Shown here piece by piece: positions 53,903 through 62,796 of a stretch of 64,000 nucleotides of DNA (position 1 is the stretch's first letter; every line of letters begins with the position of its first letter). Position numbers and translations under genes: made by a program. Where the stretch lies: contig JADKIE010000005.1 of assembly GCA_016721385.1 (NCBI GenBank), forward strand, positions 124,001-188,000. The letters run 5' to 3'. The notes under the pieces are model-generated. The model was not told the DNA's origin and did no database searches. It worked only from the letters and a program-made list of their open reading frames with translations. The DNA is from Chitinophagaceae bacterium. GTDB lineage: Bacteria > Bacteroidota > Bacteroidia > Chitinophagales > Chitinophagaceae.

Positions 53903-54008
53903 TATATTTGTCCCTCACTATTCAATCCACGTGGTTGAGTTTTTCCTTTAACGATTCTTTGTTATTCTATAACTCATCCTCTTTAACAAAAGTAGGATGA
54001 GTTTTTTT
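53903..54008 (+). ncRNA. Candidate small RNA or leader with attenuator
   Basis: TATATTTG at 53903-53910 is an exact -7 box; about 60 bases later a 10-bp perfect hairpin (AACTCATCCT at 53971, AGGATGAGTT ending 54003) runs into seven T. That would give a transcript of about 90 bases ending 97 bases before the next start codon. No -33 TTTG is present at the right distance. Confidence 0.3.
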
Positions 54009-54104
54009 AGTTTTTATGCCAACTTAAAGTTGATTTTATTATCTTTAAAAGGCATGTAATTGTTTAAAACCCTTTGTGGTATTGAGGTTAAGTAAAATTA
54101 TTTA

Positions 54105-55655
54105 ATGATGCCCAACCGTTTTTCGGATACACTTTTTCAGTTAATCCGATCTTTGAAAAGGCCGAAAAGAGGCATTTTAAATTGTATATCAAACGCAGCT
54201 CGGGCAATGAAGATTTAAAAGTAGTAGAACTTTTGATGCTTTGGATAAATTGACGGAGTACGATGAATCGCTACTTTTAAAAAAGCTTACATCTATCAAA
54301 AAGCCGCAGTTATCCAATATAAAGGTTCATTTGTACAAACAGCTTTTAGCCAGTCTTCGATTACTAAAAAGTACGGATAGCATTGACCTGCAACTAAACG
54401 AGCAGTTAGATTATGCACATATTTTATATAAAAAAGGGCTATTTGCTCAAAGTTTAAAAATACTGGACAAAGCCAAGGAGACTGCAAAAGTTAATCATAA
54501 AATAAATTACCTGGTACAGGCTATTGCTTTGGAAAAAAGGATTGAAACCCTCAATATTACCCATGAAATGCAAACCAAAGCCGAGCAGTTGAGCGATGAA
54601 ATAAATGAAATTAACAGCAGAATAGATATTTTGGCAAGGCTAAGCAATTTGGCCATGCTTTTGCACAGTTGGTTTATAAAAAATGGCCATGCCCGAAATG
54701 CAAACGACGAAGAAAAAATTGCTGCATATTTAAAAAAGCATTTACCTAAAAATGCCTGGCAGCAAACCGGTTTTTACGAAAAATTATACCTGTACCAAAG
54801 CTATAGCTGGTATGCATTTATACGGCAAGATTTTTTGGGTTACTATAAATATGCCCAAAAATGGGTTGATATTTTTGATGATCAACCTGTAATGATCAGG
54901 GTAGAAACGGGTAACTATATAAAAGGCTTACATACTTTACTAAACGTACATTTTTATTTGCGTAACTATCAAAAATTTAATGAAACGCTGCAAAAATTCG
55001 AAAAATTTGCACAAACCGAAAGAGTACAAGCGCATGATAATTTTAGAATACAGGCATTTGTTTATTTAGCCAGTGCAAAAATTAATCAACACAATATGCT
55101 GGGTACTTTTAGGCAAGGATTATTGCTTGTACCTGATATTTTAAAAACGCTTGAAAATGATACGCTTTTTATAGATGACCATCGCAATATGGTTATAAAT
55201 TATAAAATAGCATCGATGTATTTGAAACGAAGATTTTTCTACATCTATAGATTATTTACAAAAATTATTAATGAAAATGCCGATGTACGCAGCGATTTGC
55301 AATGTTATGCCCGGTTATTACACTTGCTGGCGCATTACGAAATGGGCAATTATGATTTGGTAGAATACTTAACTAAATCGGTTTACAGGTTTATGGCAAA
55401 AAGAAAATTTGACTGTAGTTGAAGAGGAGATGTTTAAATTTCTTCGAAAATCTTTCCATATTAGCCGTTACAAATTGCAAACAGAATTAGAAAGTTTTTG
55501 CATAAGATAAAAGGGTTGGAAAAAATAGATTTGAAACCCGTTCTTTTGCATATTTAGATATTATTTCATGGTTAGAAGCTAAGGTGTACAAAAAAACAAT
55601 TAGCCAAATTTTGCACGAAAAATTTGAGAAAAGTAAAAAAAGGGTTTATAAATAA
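54105..55655 (+). CDS. Conserved protein of unknown function, helical repeat (five indels)
   Basis: About 517 residues after correction; no named family recognised. ATG at 54105 (MMPNRFSDTLFQLIRSLEKA), one base missing near 54151-54154 and one near 54232-54235, then an intact block 54241-55407, and three further indels at about 55403-55408, 55493-55498 and 55530-55533, ending EKFEKSKKRVYK. The body is all-helical with TPR-like spacing (AHILYKKGLFAQSLKILDKA; LLHLLAHYEMGNYDLVEYL). No signal peptide or membrane helix, so probably a cytosolic scaffold. A charged N-terminal EKAEKRHFKLYIKRSS and the low-complexity C-terminus are notable. Confidence 0.7.
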
Positions 55656-55659
55656 TATT

Positions 55660-56064
55660 TTACCACTTGTATTTAATTACAACTTCTAAATCGGGGTGAA
55701 GGCTTTTTGCAACAGGACAATTGTCGCCTATTCTTTCTAAAATAACCCTATCCTTTTCACTTAAGTTTAGGCTTTGCTCAAAATGAAGTATAACTTCAAT
55801 TTTTCCAATGCGCCTTGGGTCGCTAAGCATGTGTTTAGTAACATCTATTTTAGTGCCTGCTAAATTAATTTCCATATCATTGGCTTTAATGCCCATTGTG
55901 GTTATAACACAGGTGGCTAAAGCAACACAAACGGTATCGGTAGGGCTAAAGCGTTCCCCTTTTCCTCTGTTATCAGTTGGTGCATCGGTTTCTATAACTG
56001 TGCCGCTTTGTAAATGAGTGCATTCGCATCTTAAATCTCCTTTATAAACAATACTTGCAGTCAT
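55660..56064 (-). CDS. OsmC/Ohr family peroxiredoxin-like protein
   Basis: 134 residues with both redox cysteines of the family: VALATCVITTMG (about 52) and GDNCPVAKSLHPDLEV (about 117). OsmC and Ohr proteins reduce organic hydroperoxides; the sequence is closer to the OsmC/YhfA group than to Ohr. The frame is intact; it converges with the unknown gene, only 4 bases between stops. Confidence 0.88.
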   Translation of the reverse strand: MTASIVYKGDLRCECTHLQSGTVIETDAPTDNRGKGERFSPTDTVCVALATCVITTMGIKANDMEINLAGTKIDVTKHMLSDPRRIGKIEVILHFEQSLNLSEKDRVILERIGDNCPVAKSLHPDLEVVIKYKW

Positions 56065-56166
56065 ATATTAATTTTACTTTTATTTATGGTGTGAAATTTT
56101 GTTAAAAAAAGCATCTTTCTACAATACAAATTATTTTTACATAAATTTACGTAGTAAATCAAAAAC

Positions 56167-56967
56167 ATGAGGCAAGTTACATTAATAATAGCAGCATTAT
56201 TTTTCTCCATAACGCTTATGGCTCAGGAATCAAAATCTGCAAAAAAAACAAAACGGGAAGAAAAAAGAAAGAGAATAGATGCATTAATTAAGCAGGAAGA
56301 AGAGGGTGTAATTGCTTATAAAAAACATATTGTGGTAGGGGCTAAACTTACCAGTGATGGTTATGGTGGATTTATTGAAAAAGGGATATCTAAATCGGTA
56401 AAAAAAGCCCTGCTATTTCAATTGGACATTACTGAAAAGAAACACCAAAAGGAAGAAAAATCTGGCCAAACGGCATTGAATCTTGCACCCAAAATATATG
56501 GCAAACTAAATTTCTTTTATCCTGTAAAACTTGGAGTGCAAATGCAATTGCTATTAGGTAATAAAGGAAGCCGCAACGGGGTAAACATAACCGGTAATCT
56601 GGGAGGAGGTTTAACTTTAGGTCTTTTGCGTCCTTACGAACTTGGTGTTGATACGGGATCCGGAAAAACAACTTATTTCAGATACGATTCGCCGGATAGT
56701 TTATGGTATTTAGCAGCGATGGATGAACCAACTGCTCAAGGGCCGGGTTTTAGCAAAGGATGGAATCATTTAAAAATCACACCGGGCATTTATGTTAAAC
56801 CTGCTTTGCGTTTTGATTATGGCAGATACAACGAAACAATAAGCGGTTTAGAAGTTGGTTTAATAGGCGAATTTTATGCAAAAAAAATTCCACAAATGCT
56901 GTATAATAAGCAAAAGCAATTCTTTTTATCTGCTTATGTTACCATCATTTTTGGTAAGCGAAAATAG
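56167..56967 (+). CDS. Outer-membrane beta-barrel-like protein
   Basis: 266 residues: signal peptide (LIIAALFFSITLMAQ), a short charged coiled segment (SAKKTKREEKRKRIDALIKQ), then about 200 residues of alternating strands (HIVVGAKLTSDGYGGFIEKG, KIYGKLNFFYPVKLGVQMQL) ending in YVTIIFGKRK, with a terminal aromatic-rich strand typical of outer-membrane barrels. Function unknown. It is located 67 bases before lipA. Confidence 0.7.
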   Translation: MRQVTLIIAALFFSITLMAQESKSAKKTKREEKRKRIDALIKQEEEGVIAYKKHIVVGAKLTSDGYGGFIEKGISKSVKKALLFQLDITEKKHQKEEKSGQTALNLAPKIYGKLNFFYPVKLGVQMQLLLGNKGSRNGVNITGNLGGGLTLGLLRPYELGVDTGSGKTTYFRYDSPDSLWYLAAMDEPTAQGPGFSKGWNHLKITPGIYVKPALRFDYGRYNETISGLEVGLIGEFYAKKIPQMLYNKQKQFFLSAYVTIIFGKRK

Positions 56968-57002
56968 TACAATGAACAAACCTCCTGCACAAATTTAACA
57001 CT

Positions 57003-57010
57003 TACCTTTG
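57003..57010 (+). promoter_or_regulatory. Candidate -7 element for lipA
   Basis: TACCTTTG, an exact match to TAnnTTTG, 24 bases before the lipA ATG; no clear -33 box. Confidence 0.4.
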
Positions 57011-57034
57011 TGTATCATTTTAATGTAATAATTC

Positions 57035-57958
57035 ATGACAGAATTACCCATAATGGATGGAACTGTAGAACAAAAGCCCAAAAAGCCCAATTGGCTTAGG
57101 GTTAAGTTACCCATTGGTGAAGAGTACAGGCATGTAAGAGGCCTTGTTGATACACATAAATTGCACACCATTTGCGAAAGTGGTAATTGCCCTAACATGG
57201 GCGAATGTTGGGGAGAAGGAACAGCAACTTTTATGATTTTAGGTAATATTTGTACCCGTAGTTGTGGTTTTTGTAATGTTGCAACCGGCAGGCCTTTGGA
57301 GGTAGATTGGAACGAACCCCAACGTGTAGCCGAAGCCATTCATTTAATGAAAGTGAAACATGCTGTTGTTACATCGGTAGATAGAGATGAATTGCAAGAC
57401 GGCGGCAGTATTATTTGGTACAATACAATAAAGGCTATAAAAACCTTAAATCCAAACACAACTTTAGAAACATTAATACCCGATTTTAAAGCGGAAAAAG
57501 AAAACATTCAACGCATTATTGATGCTGCACCCGAAGTGGTAAGTCATAATATTGAAACAACTGAACGCCTTACAAAACAAGTACGCATACAAGCTAAGTA
57601 TTGGCAAAGTATGCAAACCTTGCAAATTTTAAAAGAAGGCGGCATGCGTACCAAAAGTGGCATTATGCTAGGTTTGGGCGAAGAAAAAGATGAGGTAATA
57701 CAAACACTTAAAGATTTAAAAGCAAGCAATGTAGATGTAATAACCATTGGCCAATACCTGCAACCCACCAAAAAACATTTGCCGGTTGATCGTTTTGTTC
57801 ATCCCGATGAATTTGCAGAATATCGTGAGATCGGATATAACCTTGGTTTTGATTATGTAGAAAGTGGCCCATTGGTACGCAGTAGTTATCACAGCGAAAA
57901 GCATGTGATACCGGGTTATGGAAGGGACAAGTGGTTAGCTGAAAAAAATGCACATTAA
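57035..57958 (+). CDS. lipA: Lipoyl synthase
   Basis: A radical SAM enzyme inserting two sulfurs into octanoyl groups on lipoyl domains. 307 residues, intact. The auxiliary cluster cysteines are Cys47, Cys52 and Cys58 ([13 protein letters not shown]) and the radical SAM cluster is CTRSCGFC (73, 77, 80). Later segments [21 protein letters not shown] and [16 protein letters not shown] are family typical. lipB is not in the window. Confidence 0.97.
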   Translation: MTELPIMDGTVEQKPKKPNWLRVKLPIGEEYRHVRGLVDTHKLHTICESGNCPNMGECWGEGTATFMILGNICTRSCGFCNVATGRPLEVDWNEPQRVAEAIHLMKVKHAVVTSVDRDELQDGGSIIWYNTIKAIKTLNPNTTLETLIPDFKAEKENIQRIIDAAPEVVSHNIETTERLTKQVRIQAKYWQSMQTLQILKEGGMRTKSGIMLGLGEEKDEVIQTLKDLKASNVDVITIGQYLQPTKKHLPVDRFVHPDEFAEYREIGYNLGFDYVESGPLVRSSYHSEKHVIPGYGRDKWLAEKNAH

Positions 57959-58050
57959 TTTTTTTGATACCAGCTATTGTTTTTCATAGCATCATCGTTT
58001 AAGCTTGCCTGATTGTTATCTGCATCGCAATACATTCATCAATAGTAAAA

Positions 58051-59040
58051 ATGGCATCATTACAGAAAATTTATTTTTTATTCCTTTTACTACAAAGCAG
58101 TAATGTATTTGCTCAGGTAAAATGGCAAAATATTGATTCGCTATTTCAACCACTTCCAATAAATTTTCATGTATATAAAACTACCGATAGCGTAGATGGC
58201 AAACCATTTTTAGCATATTATGCCGAAGCTAAATTAAAAGACAAACATTTGAAATTTACCACAGATACTACGTTTAAAAGAAGATTAACTCCACAGCAAT
58301 TTTTTAATAAAAACAATCAACCTTTAGTAGTGGTAAATGGTACATTTTTTAGTTTTGAAACCAATCAAAATTTAAACATAGTTATTAAAAATGGAAAAAT
58401 TGTAAGTTATAATGTACACACCATTGCAGGTAAAGGAAAAGATACCCTTACGTACAAGCACCCATTTGGCAGCGCAATAGGTATTGATAAAAAAAGAAGA
58501 GCAGATGTAGCTTGGATTTATTCAGATTCGGCAAAACAATCTGCATTTGTATTGCCTTTTGAGGATAACCTTTTTAAAGACTCCGTAAATTATGTTTCTT
58601 ATAAAAATGTTGTAAACCACAATGAGGTAGTGTCACATTCCGGTTCAAAAAAAATCATAAAAAAATGGAAGATAAAAACGGCTATTGGCGGTGGCCCAGC
58701 TTTATTACAAAATGGGGAAATAAAAATTACCAATAACGAAGAATTAAAATTTAGTGGTAAAACAGGTTTAACAGATAAGCATCCACGAACTGCAATGGGT
58801 TATACCAATGATGGAAAATTAATTATTATGGTTATTCAAGGCCGCTCTGCCGATGCAGCCGGCGCAACTCTTGTACAGGAGGCACAGTTTTTAAAAGATT
58901 TGGGTTGTGTAGAAGCTTTAAATTTAGACGGCGGTGGAAGTAGTTGTATGCTTATTAACGGCAAAGAAACCATTAAACCCAGTGATAAAACAGGACAAAG
59001 AGCTGTGCCGGCAGTGTTTTTGGTACAACAAAAAAAATAA
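58051..59040 (+). CDS. Phosphodiester glycosidase (NAGPA-domain) secreted protein
   Basis: 329 residues with a signal peptide (YFLFLLLQSSNVFAQ) and one NAGPA domain: VVVNGTFFSFETNQNLNIVI, KTAIGGGPALLQNGE, HPRTAMGYTNDGKLIIMVIQG and the C-terminal ALNLDGGGSSCMLING. In bacteria this fold is linked to cleaving sugar-phosphodiester or related bonds in cell-envelope polymers. The stop overlaps the next ATG by one base, so it is coupled to the ABC ATPase. Confidence 0.9.
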   Translation: MASLQKIYFLFLLLQSSNVFAQVKWQNIDSLFQPLPINFHVYKTTDSVDGKPFLAYYAEAKLKDKHLKFTTDTTFKRRLTPQQFFNKNNQPLVVVNGTFFSFETNQNLNIVIKNGKIVSYNVHTIAGKGKDTLTYKHPFGSAIGIDKKRRADVAWIYSDSAKQSAFVLPFEDNLFKDSVNYVSYKNVVNHNEVVSHSGSKKIIKKWKIKTAIGGGPALLQNGEIKITNNEELKFSGKTGLTDKHPRTAMGYTNDGKLIIMVIQGRSADAAGATLVQEAQFLKDLGCVEALNLDGGGSSCMLINGKETIKPSDKTGQRAVPAVFLVQQKK

Positions 59041-59990
59041 TGAATTTACTTGAAGTAAAAAACTTAAACTCGGATGATTTGCTTGGCGGCTTTGCCTTAA
59101 CTGATATTAGTTTTTCAATTCCGGCATTTAAAAAAGTGGCTTTAATTGGGCAAACAGGCAGTGGAAAATCAACTTTATTAAAAACCATTGCAGGCTTTGT
59201 ACAACATAAAAGCGGTTCAATTTATTTTAATGAGCAAAAAATTGAAGGACCAAATTATCAATTAATACCTGGTGTAAAGGGCATTGCTTATTTATCGCAG
59301 CATTTCGAGTTAAGGCATCATTACAGGATGGAAGAATTATTTGCATATGCAAATGAACATTTTACGAAAGAAGAGGCTAAGCATTTATTTGAATTGTGTA
59401 AAGTTGATCATCTTGGCCAAAGAAAATCCACAGAACTTAGCGGCGGCGAAAAACAAAGAGTAGCTTTAGTTAGGTTGCTACTAACCAAACCACAGCTGTT
59501 AATTTTAGATGAACCATACAGTAATTTAGATTTGCTGCACAAAAATATACTTAAACAAGTAATTGAAGCTGTAACTAAAGCATATAATATTACATGTTTA
59601 CTTTGCTCACATGATGCTGGTGATGTACTGCCGTGGGCGGATGAAATAGTAGTGATGGAGCAAGGACAAATTATACAAACCGGCACCGCAAATGAAGTGT
59701 ATACAAATCCAGAAAATGATTACGTAGCAGGGCTTTTAGGGGATTATGTTAATGTAACAACTTTATTAAAAACAATATTTAAAATTGAAAATTTAAATTA
59801 TTTACGCCCTAATAATTTTGCCATTTTGCCAAATGGTAAAATTACAGGCATTGTAAAAAGTTGTTTGTATTATGGTAACTATTATAGGGTAGAAGTGGAG
59901 TTTGAGGGAGAGTTACTGGTAATGAATAGTATTGTTGTTTATGAGAACGGAGAAAAGATTTACTTTAACCTTATAGAGACATGTAAATAA
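59040..59990 (+). CDS. ABC transporter ATP-binding protein with C-terminal regulatory domain
   Basis: 316 residues. ATPase domain with Walker A GQTGSGKST (37-45), Q-loop LSQHFELRHHY, signature LSGGEKQRVALVRLL and Walker B LLILDEPYSNLD; the last 85 residues (NYLRPNNFAILPNGKITGIVKS) form a small beta-barrel like the TOBE domain of importers of the CysA/PotA/ModC type. No permease or binding protein is adjacent, so the partner subunits are encoded elsewhere and the cargo is unknown. Coupled to the NAGPA gene by one-base overlap. Confidence 0.88.
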   Translation: MNLLEVKNLNSDDLLGGFALTDISFSIPAFKKVALIGQTGSGKSTLLKTIAGFVQHKSGSIYFNEQKIEGPNYQLIPGVKGIAYLSQHFELRHHYRMEELFAYANEHFTKEEAKHLFELCKVDHLGQRKSTELSGGEKQRVALVRLLLTKPQLLILDEPYSNLDLLHKNILKQVIEAVTKAYNITCLLCSHDAGDVLPWADEIVVMEQGQIIQTGTANEVYTNPENDYVAGLLGDYVNVTTLLKTIFKIENLNYLRPNNFAILPNGKITGIVKSCLYYGNYYRVEVEFEGELLVMNSIVVYENGEKIYFNLIETCK

Positions 59991-60016
59991 AAAAGCCACT
60001 GTAAAGTGGCTTTTTT
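59989..60016 (+). terminator. Intrinsic terminator
   Basis: A 12-bp stem (AAAAAAGCCACT / AGTGGCTTTTTT), loop GTAA, starting at the stop codon of the ABC gene; it can also serve the convergent ROK gene. Confidence 0.85.
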
Positions 60017-60040
60017 ATTTATAAACTAATACATAAATTA

Positions 60041-60994
60041 CTACTCCCACACCAAACTACTAGCACCTAATATAGCAGCATCCGCCTCTTTTAATTCGCT
60101 AAACAATAACTTAACTTTATTTTGAAAAATGGGCAGCAAATTAGCTTCCATTGCCTTACGTGTAGGGTTAAGTAACAGATTGCCTGATTTGGTTAAACCA
60201 CCAAAAAGCACAATAGCTTCCGGTGATGAAAACATAACAAAATTTGCTAAAGATTCGCCCAGTATTTCGCCGGTAAATTCAAAAATTTCATTAGCAATAT
60301 TATCGCCCTGCATGGCACAGTCGTACACTGTTTCGCTGGTTAGTTCATTAATGGTATAATTGCGAAGCAAACTCTCTTGTTCAGGATAATTGGTAAGTAA
60401 TTCAATAGCGGTTTCCCTAACTCCTGTTGCGGAGGCGTATGCTTCTAAGCAACCATGCGATCCTGTGCCTTTGTGCAACCTTCCGCCTGGGCGTATGATA
60501 GTATGCCCAAGTTCACCTGCAAAACCATCGTGCCCTAAAAGAATTTTTCCATCTATAACAATTCCGCTGCCAACACCTGTGCCCAACGTAATAGTAATAA
60601 AATGTTTTACACCTTTAGTGCATCCAAACATGTATTCTCCCATTGCTGCTGCGTTGGCATCATTAGTTAGCTTGGTATGCAATCCAAATTTTTTATACAT
60701 TAAATCAGCAATCGGAATAATACCTTTCCATTTTAAGTTAGGCGCATATTCAATGGTGCCGCTGTAAAAATTCCCGTTAGGAGCTCCCATACCAATACCA
60801 TAAATATTATCATTGCCGCCAACATTATCAATCATTGGTTTTAGTTTTTCATAGAGGTCGTCTATAAATTCTTCTACCACTTCATGTTCGTTTGTAGGTA
60901 TTCTGTCTTGTACTAAAATTTCTCCGTTTCTGTTAACAATACCAAATTTTGTTGTCGTTCCTCCAACATCAATGCCTATAGCAAATTCTTTCAT
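60041..60994 (-). CDS. ROK family sugar kinase, glucokinase-like
   Basis: Phosphorylates glucose or an amino sugar with ATP. 317 residues: phosphate-1 motif AIGIDVGGTTTKFGIV, GIGMGAPNGNFYSGTIEYAPN, catalytic LTNDANAAAMGEYMFG, then HFITITLGTGVGSGIVIDGK. In the usual zinc site only the final cysteine remains: after FAGELGHTIIRPGG the sequence is LHKGTGSHGCLEAYA instead of CxCGxxGCLE, so two zinc ligands are absent. Its start is 22 bases after the sugar transporter stop, so they form an operon. Confidence 0.9.
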   Translation of the reverse strand: MKEFAIGIDVGGTTTKFGIVNRNGEILVQDRIPTNEHEVVEEFIDDLYEKLKPMIDNVGGNDNIYGIGMGAPNGNFYSGTIEYAPNLKWKGIIPIADLMYKKFGLHTKLTNDANAAAMGEYMFGCTKGVKHFITITLGTGVGSGIVIDGKILLGHDGFAGELGHTIIRPGGRLHKGTGSHGCLEAYASATGVRETAIELLTNYPEQESLLRNYTINELTSETVYDCAMQGDNIANEIFEFTGEILGESLANFVMFSSPEAIVLFGGLTKSGNLLLNPTRKAMEANLLPIFQNKVKLLFSELKEADAAILGASSLVWE

Positions 60995-61015
60995 GTTTGT
61001 TTTAAGGTTTTATTA

Positions 61016-62683
61016 TTAATGTCCTCCACCTGTTGATTCTGCATCATAATTAACACCTTGCTTGCTTAAAATACCTCTAACAGCAAAAGCAAAGAATGCT
61101 AAATATGCAAAACATATAACTGCTACCCAATATGATTCATGTATTCCAATAACATCCGCTAATTTTCCCTGAATTGGAGGAATAATGCCTCCCCCCAAAA
61201 TCATCATAATTAAAAAGGCAGAGCCTTGTGTAGTGTATTTGCCCAGCCCGGCTATAGATAAAGTAAAAATACAAGGCCACATAATGCTGCACCATAAACC
61301 TCCGCTTAGGAATGCATACGTTGCAATTTTTCCTTCTGTAAATAAACCCACTATCATAGCAACAACACCCAATAAACTAAAAATTAATAAAGTTTTTGCA
61401 GGTTTATTTTTGCTTAAATAAAAGGCAACTACTTGTATTGCAACACAAACAACATAAGCGTATAATGGCGTCATGTCGGACTTTGCAATAGAATTTACTA
61501 AAACAATAATACCAAAAGCAATAAAGGGAACAACCATCATAAGTATCTTTTTTGTTCCTTCTGCTAAATTAAAAATACCCACACTTCCTGCCCATCTGCC
61601 AATCATTAAACTACCCCAATAAACACTGATGTATGGTCCAATTTTGGAGGCATCTAATCCTCCCATATAATCTTTTTCCAACAATGCACCCAGGTTACTT
61701 TGAATGGTAACTTCTACACCTACATAAGTAAATATAGCCAGCATCCCAAGCACCAATTGAGGGTATTTCATAGCTCCCCAACCATCGCTATTCTTCTTAG
61801 CACTACCATAAGAGAAAAGTAACCCTAAAACTATAACAGCTAATGCACCAAACAACCATTTCATTCTATATACCTCTAAAGAATGTGTTTCGGCTGCACT
61901 CATATTTTCGGGAATGCCAATATAACTTTTAAATACAGGTACAAACATTACTATTAATAATCCGGTAATAACCAGTAAGGTACTTAATGCTTTTGGCGAT
62001 TTCTCTACAGGTTCTACATTTACACCTGCCGGTACTTTTTTACTTAATCCAAATAACACAGCAGCACCTATAAACAAAGCGCCAACACCGGCATACAAAA
62101 AGCTAACATTATCTAATCCTAAACTTTTCTTTTGTTCTTCTGTTGCTGCAGCTGTACCAAATAGCAATAACGAAACTATTATTGGACCTATCATTGTACC
62201 AAAACTATTGATACCTCCACCAAGGTTTACTCTGGTGGTAGCAGTTTTAGGATCTCCAAGACTAATAGCAAAGGGCTGTGCAGCCGTTTGCTGAAGGCTA
62301 AAGCCTAAAGCAACTACAAATAATCCAACCAACATGCCTGCAAATGTGTTTGCGTTTACCGCAATAATCATTGCAACAGCACCTATAGCACTAAAGAGCA
62401 AACCATACACAATACTCTTTTTGTAACCCCAACTACCAACTAAATCTCTTCCCTGCATTGTGCCAAATATATAAAGCAGCAAGGCTCCAATGTAATAAGC
62501 TACGTAAAAAGCATAGTCAACCAACTGGCTTTGAAACTGATCCAGATGAAAATAATTTTTGCAAAAGGGAATAAAAACTCCATTGCCGGCTGCAATAAAG
62601 CCCCAAAAAAAGAATACGGTAACTAAAGTACTTAATGCACCATAATTCGTTTCTTGGGCAGGTTTGTTGTGTTCATTTGACAT
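61016..62683 (-). CDS. Sugar MFS transporter, FucP/GluP type
   Basis: An inner-membrane proton symporter for a hexose. 555 residues, longer than the typical 420. Opening [22 protein letters not shown] and [20 protein letters not shown] resemble the glucose/galactose transporter branch; [16 protein letters not shown] and GGGINSFGT lie around the substrate path. An extra loop of about 60 residues (about 270-330) separates the two six-helix halves. It is in operon with the ROK kinase, which would phosphorylate the imported sugar. Confidence 0.9.
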   Translation of the reverse strand: MSNEHNKPAQETNYGALSTLVTVFFFWGFIAAGNGVFIPFCKNYFHLDQFQSQLVDYAFYVAYYIGALLLYIFGTMQGRDLVGSWGYKKSIVYGLLFSAIGAVAMIIAVNANTFAGMLVGLFVVALGFSLQQTAAQPFAISLGDPKTATTRVNLGGGINSFGTMIGPIIVSLLLFGTAAATEEQKKSLGLDNVSFLYAGVGALFIGAAVLFGLSKKVPAGVNVEPVEKSPKALSTLLVITGLLIVMFVPVFKSYIGIPENMSAAETHSLEVYRMKWLFGALAVIVLGLLFSYGSAKKNSDGWGAMKYPQLVLGMLAIFTYVGVEVTIQSNLGALLEKDYMGGLDASKIGPYISVYWGSLMIGRWAGSVGIFNLAEGTKKILMMVVPFIAFGIIVLVNSIAKSDMTPLYAYVVCVAIQVVAFYLSKNKPAKTLLIFSLLGVVAMIVGLFTEGKIATYAFLSGGLWCSIMWPCIFTLSIAGLGKYTTQGSAFLIMMILGGGIIPPIQGKLADVIGIHESYWVAVICFAYLAFFAFAVRGILSKQGVNYDAESTGGGH

Positions 62684-62749
62684 ATTCGTTAGTTTAGGTG
62701 TTGAAAATAGAATAAATTACCCAACTGTAAAAATATTTTACGAACTTAA

Positions 62750-62779
62750 TTTGCTGTTTACCAAATCCTTCTTAATTTG
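62750..62779 (+). promoter_or_regulatory. Candidate promoter for the glycogen synthase gene
   Basis: TTTG at 62750-62753, an 18-base spacer, then TTAATTTG at 62772-62779 (one mismatch to TAnnTTTG), 17 bases before the ATG. Confidence 0.4.
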
Positions 62780-62796
62780 AAGCTATAATTTTAAAT

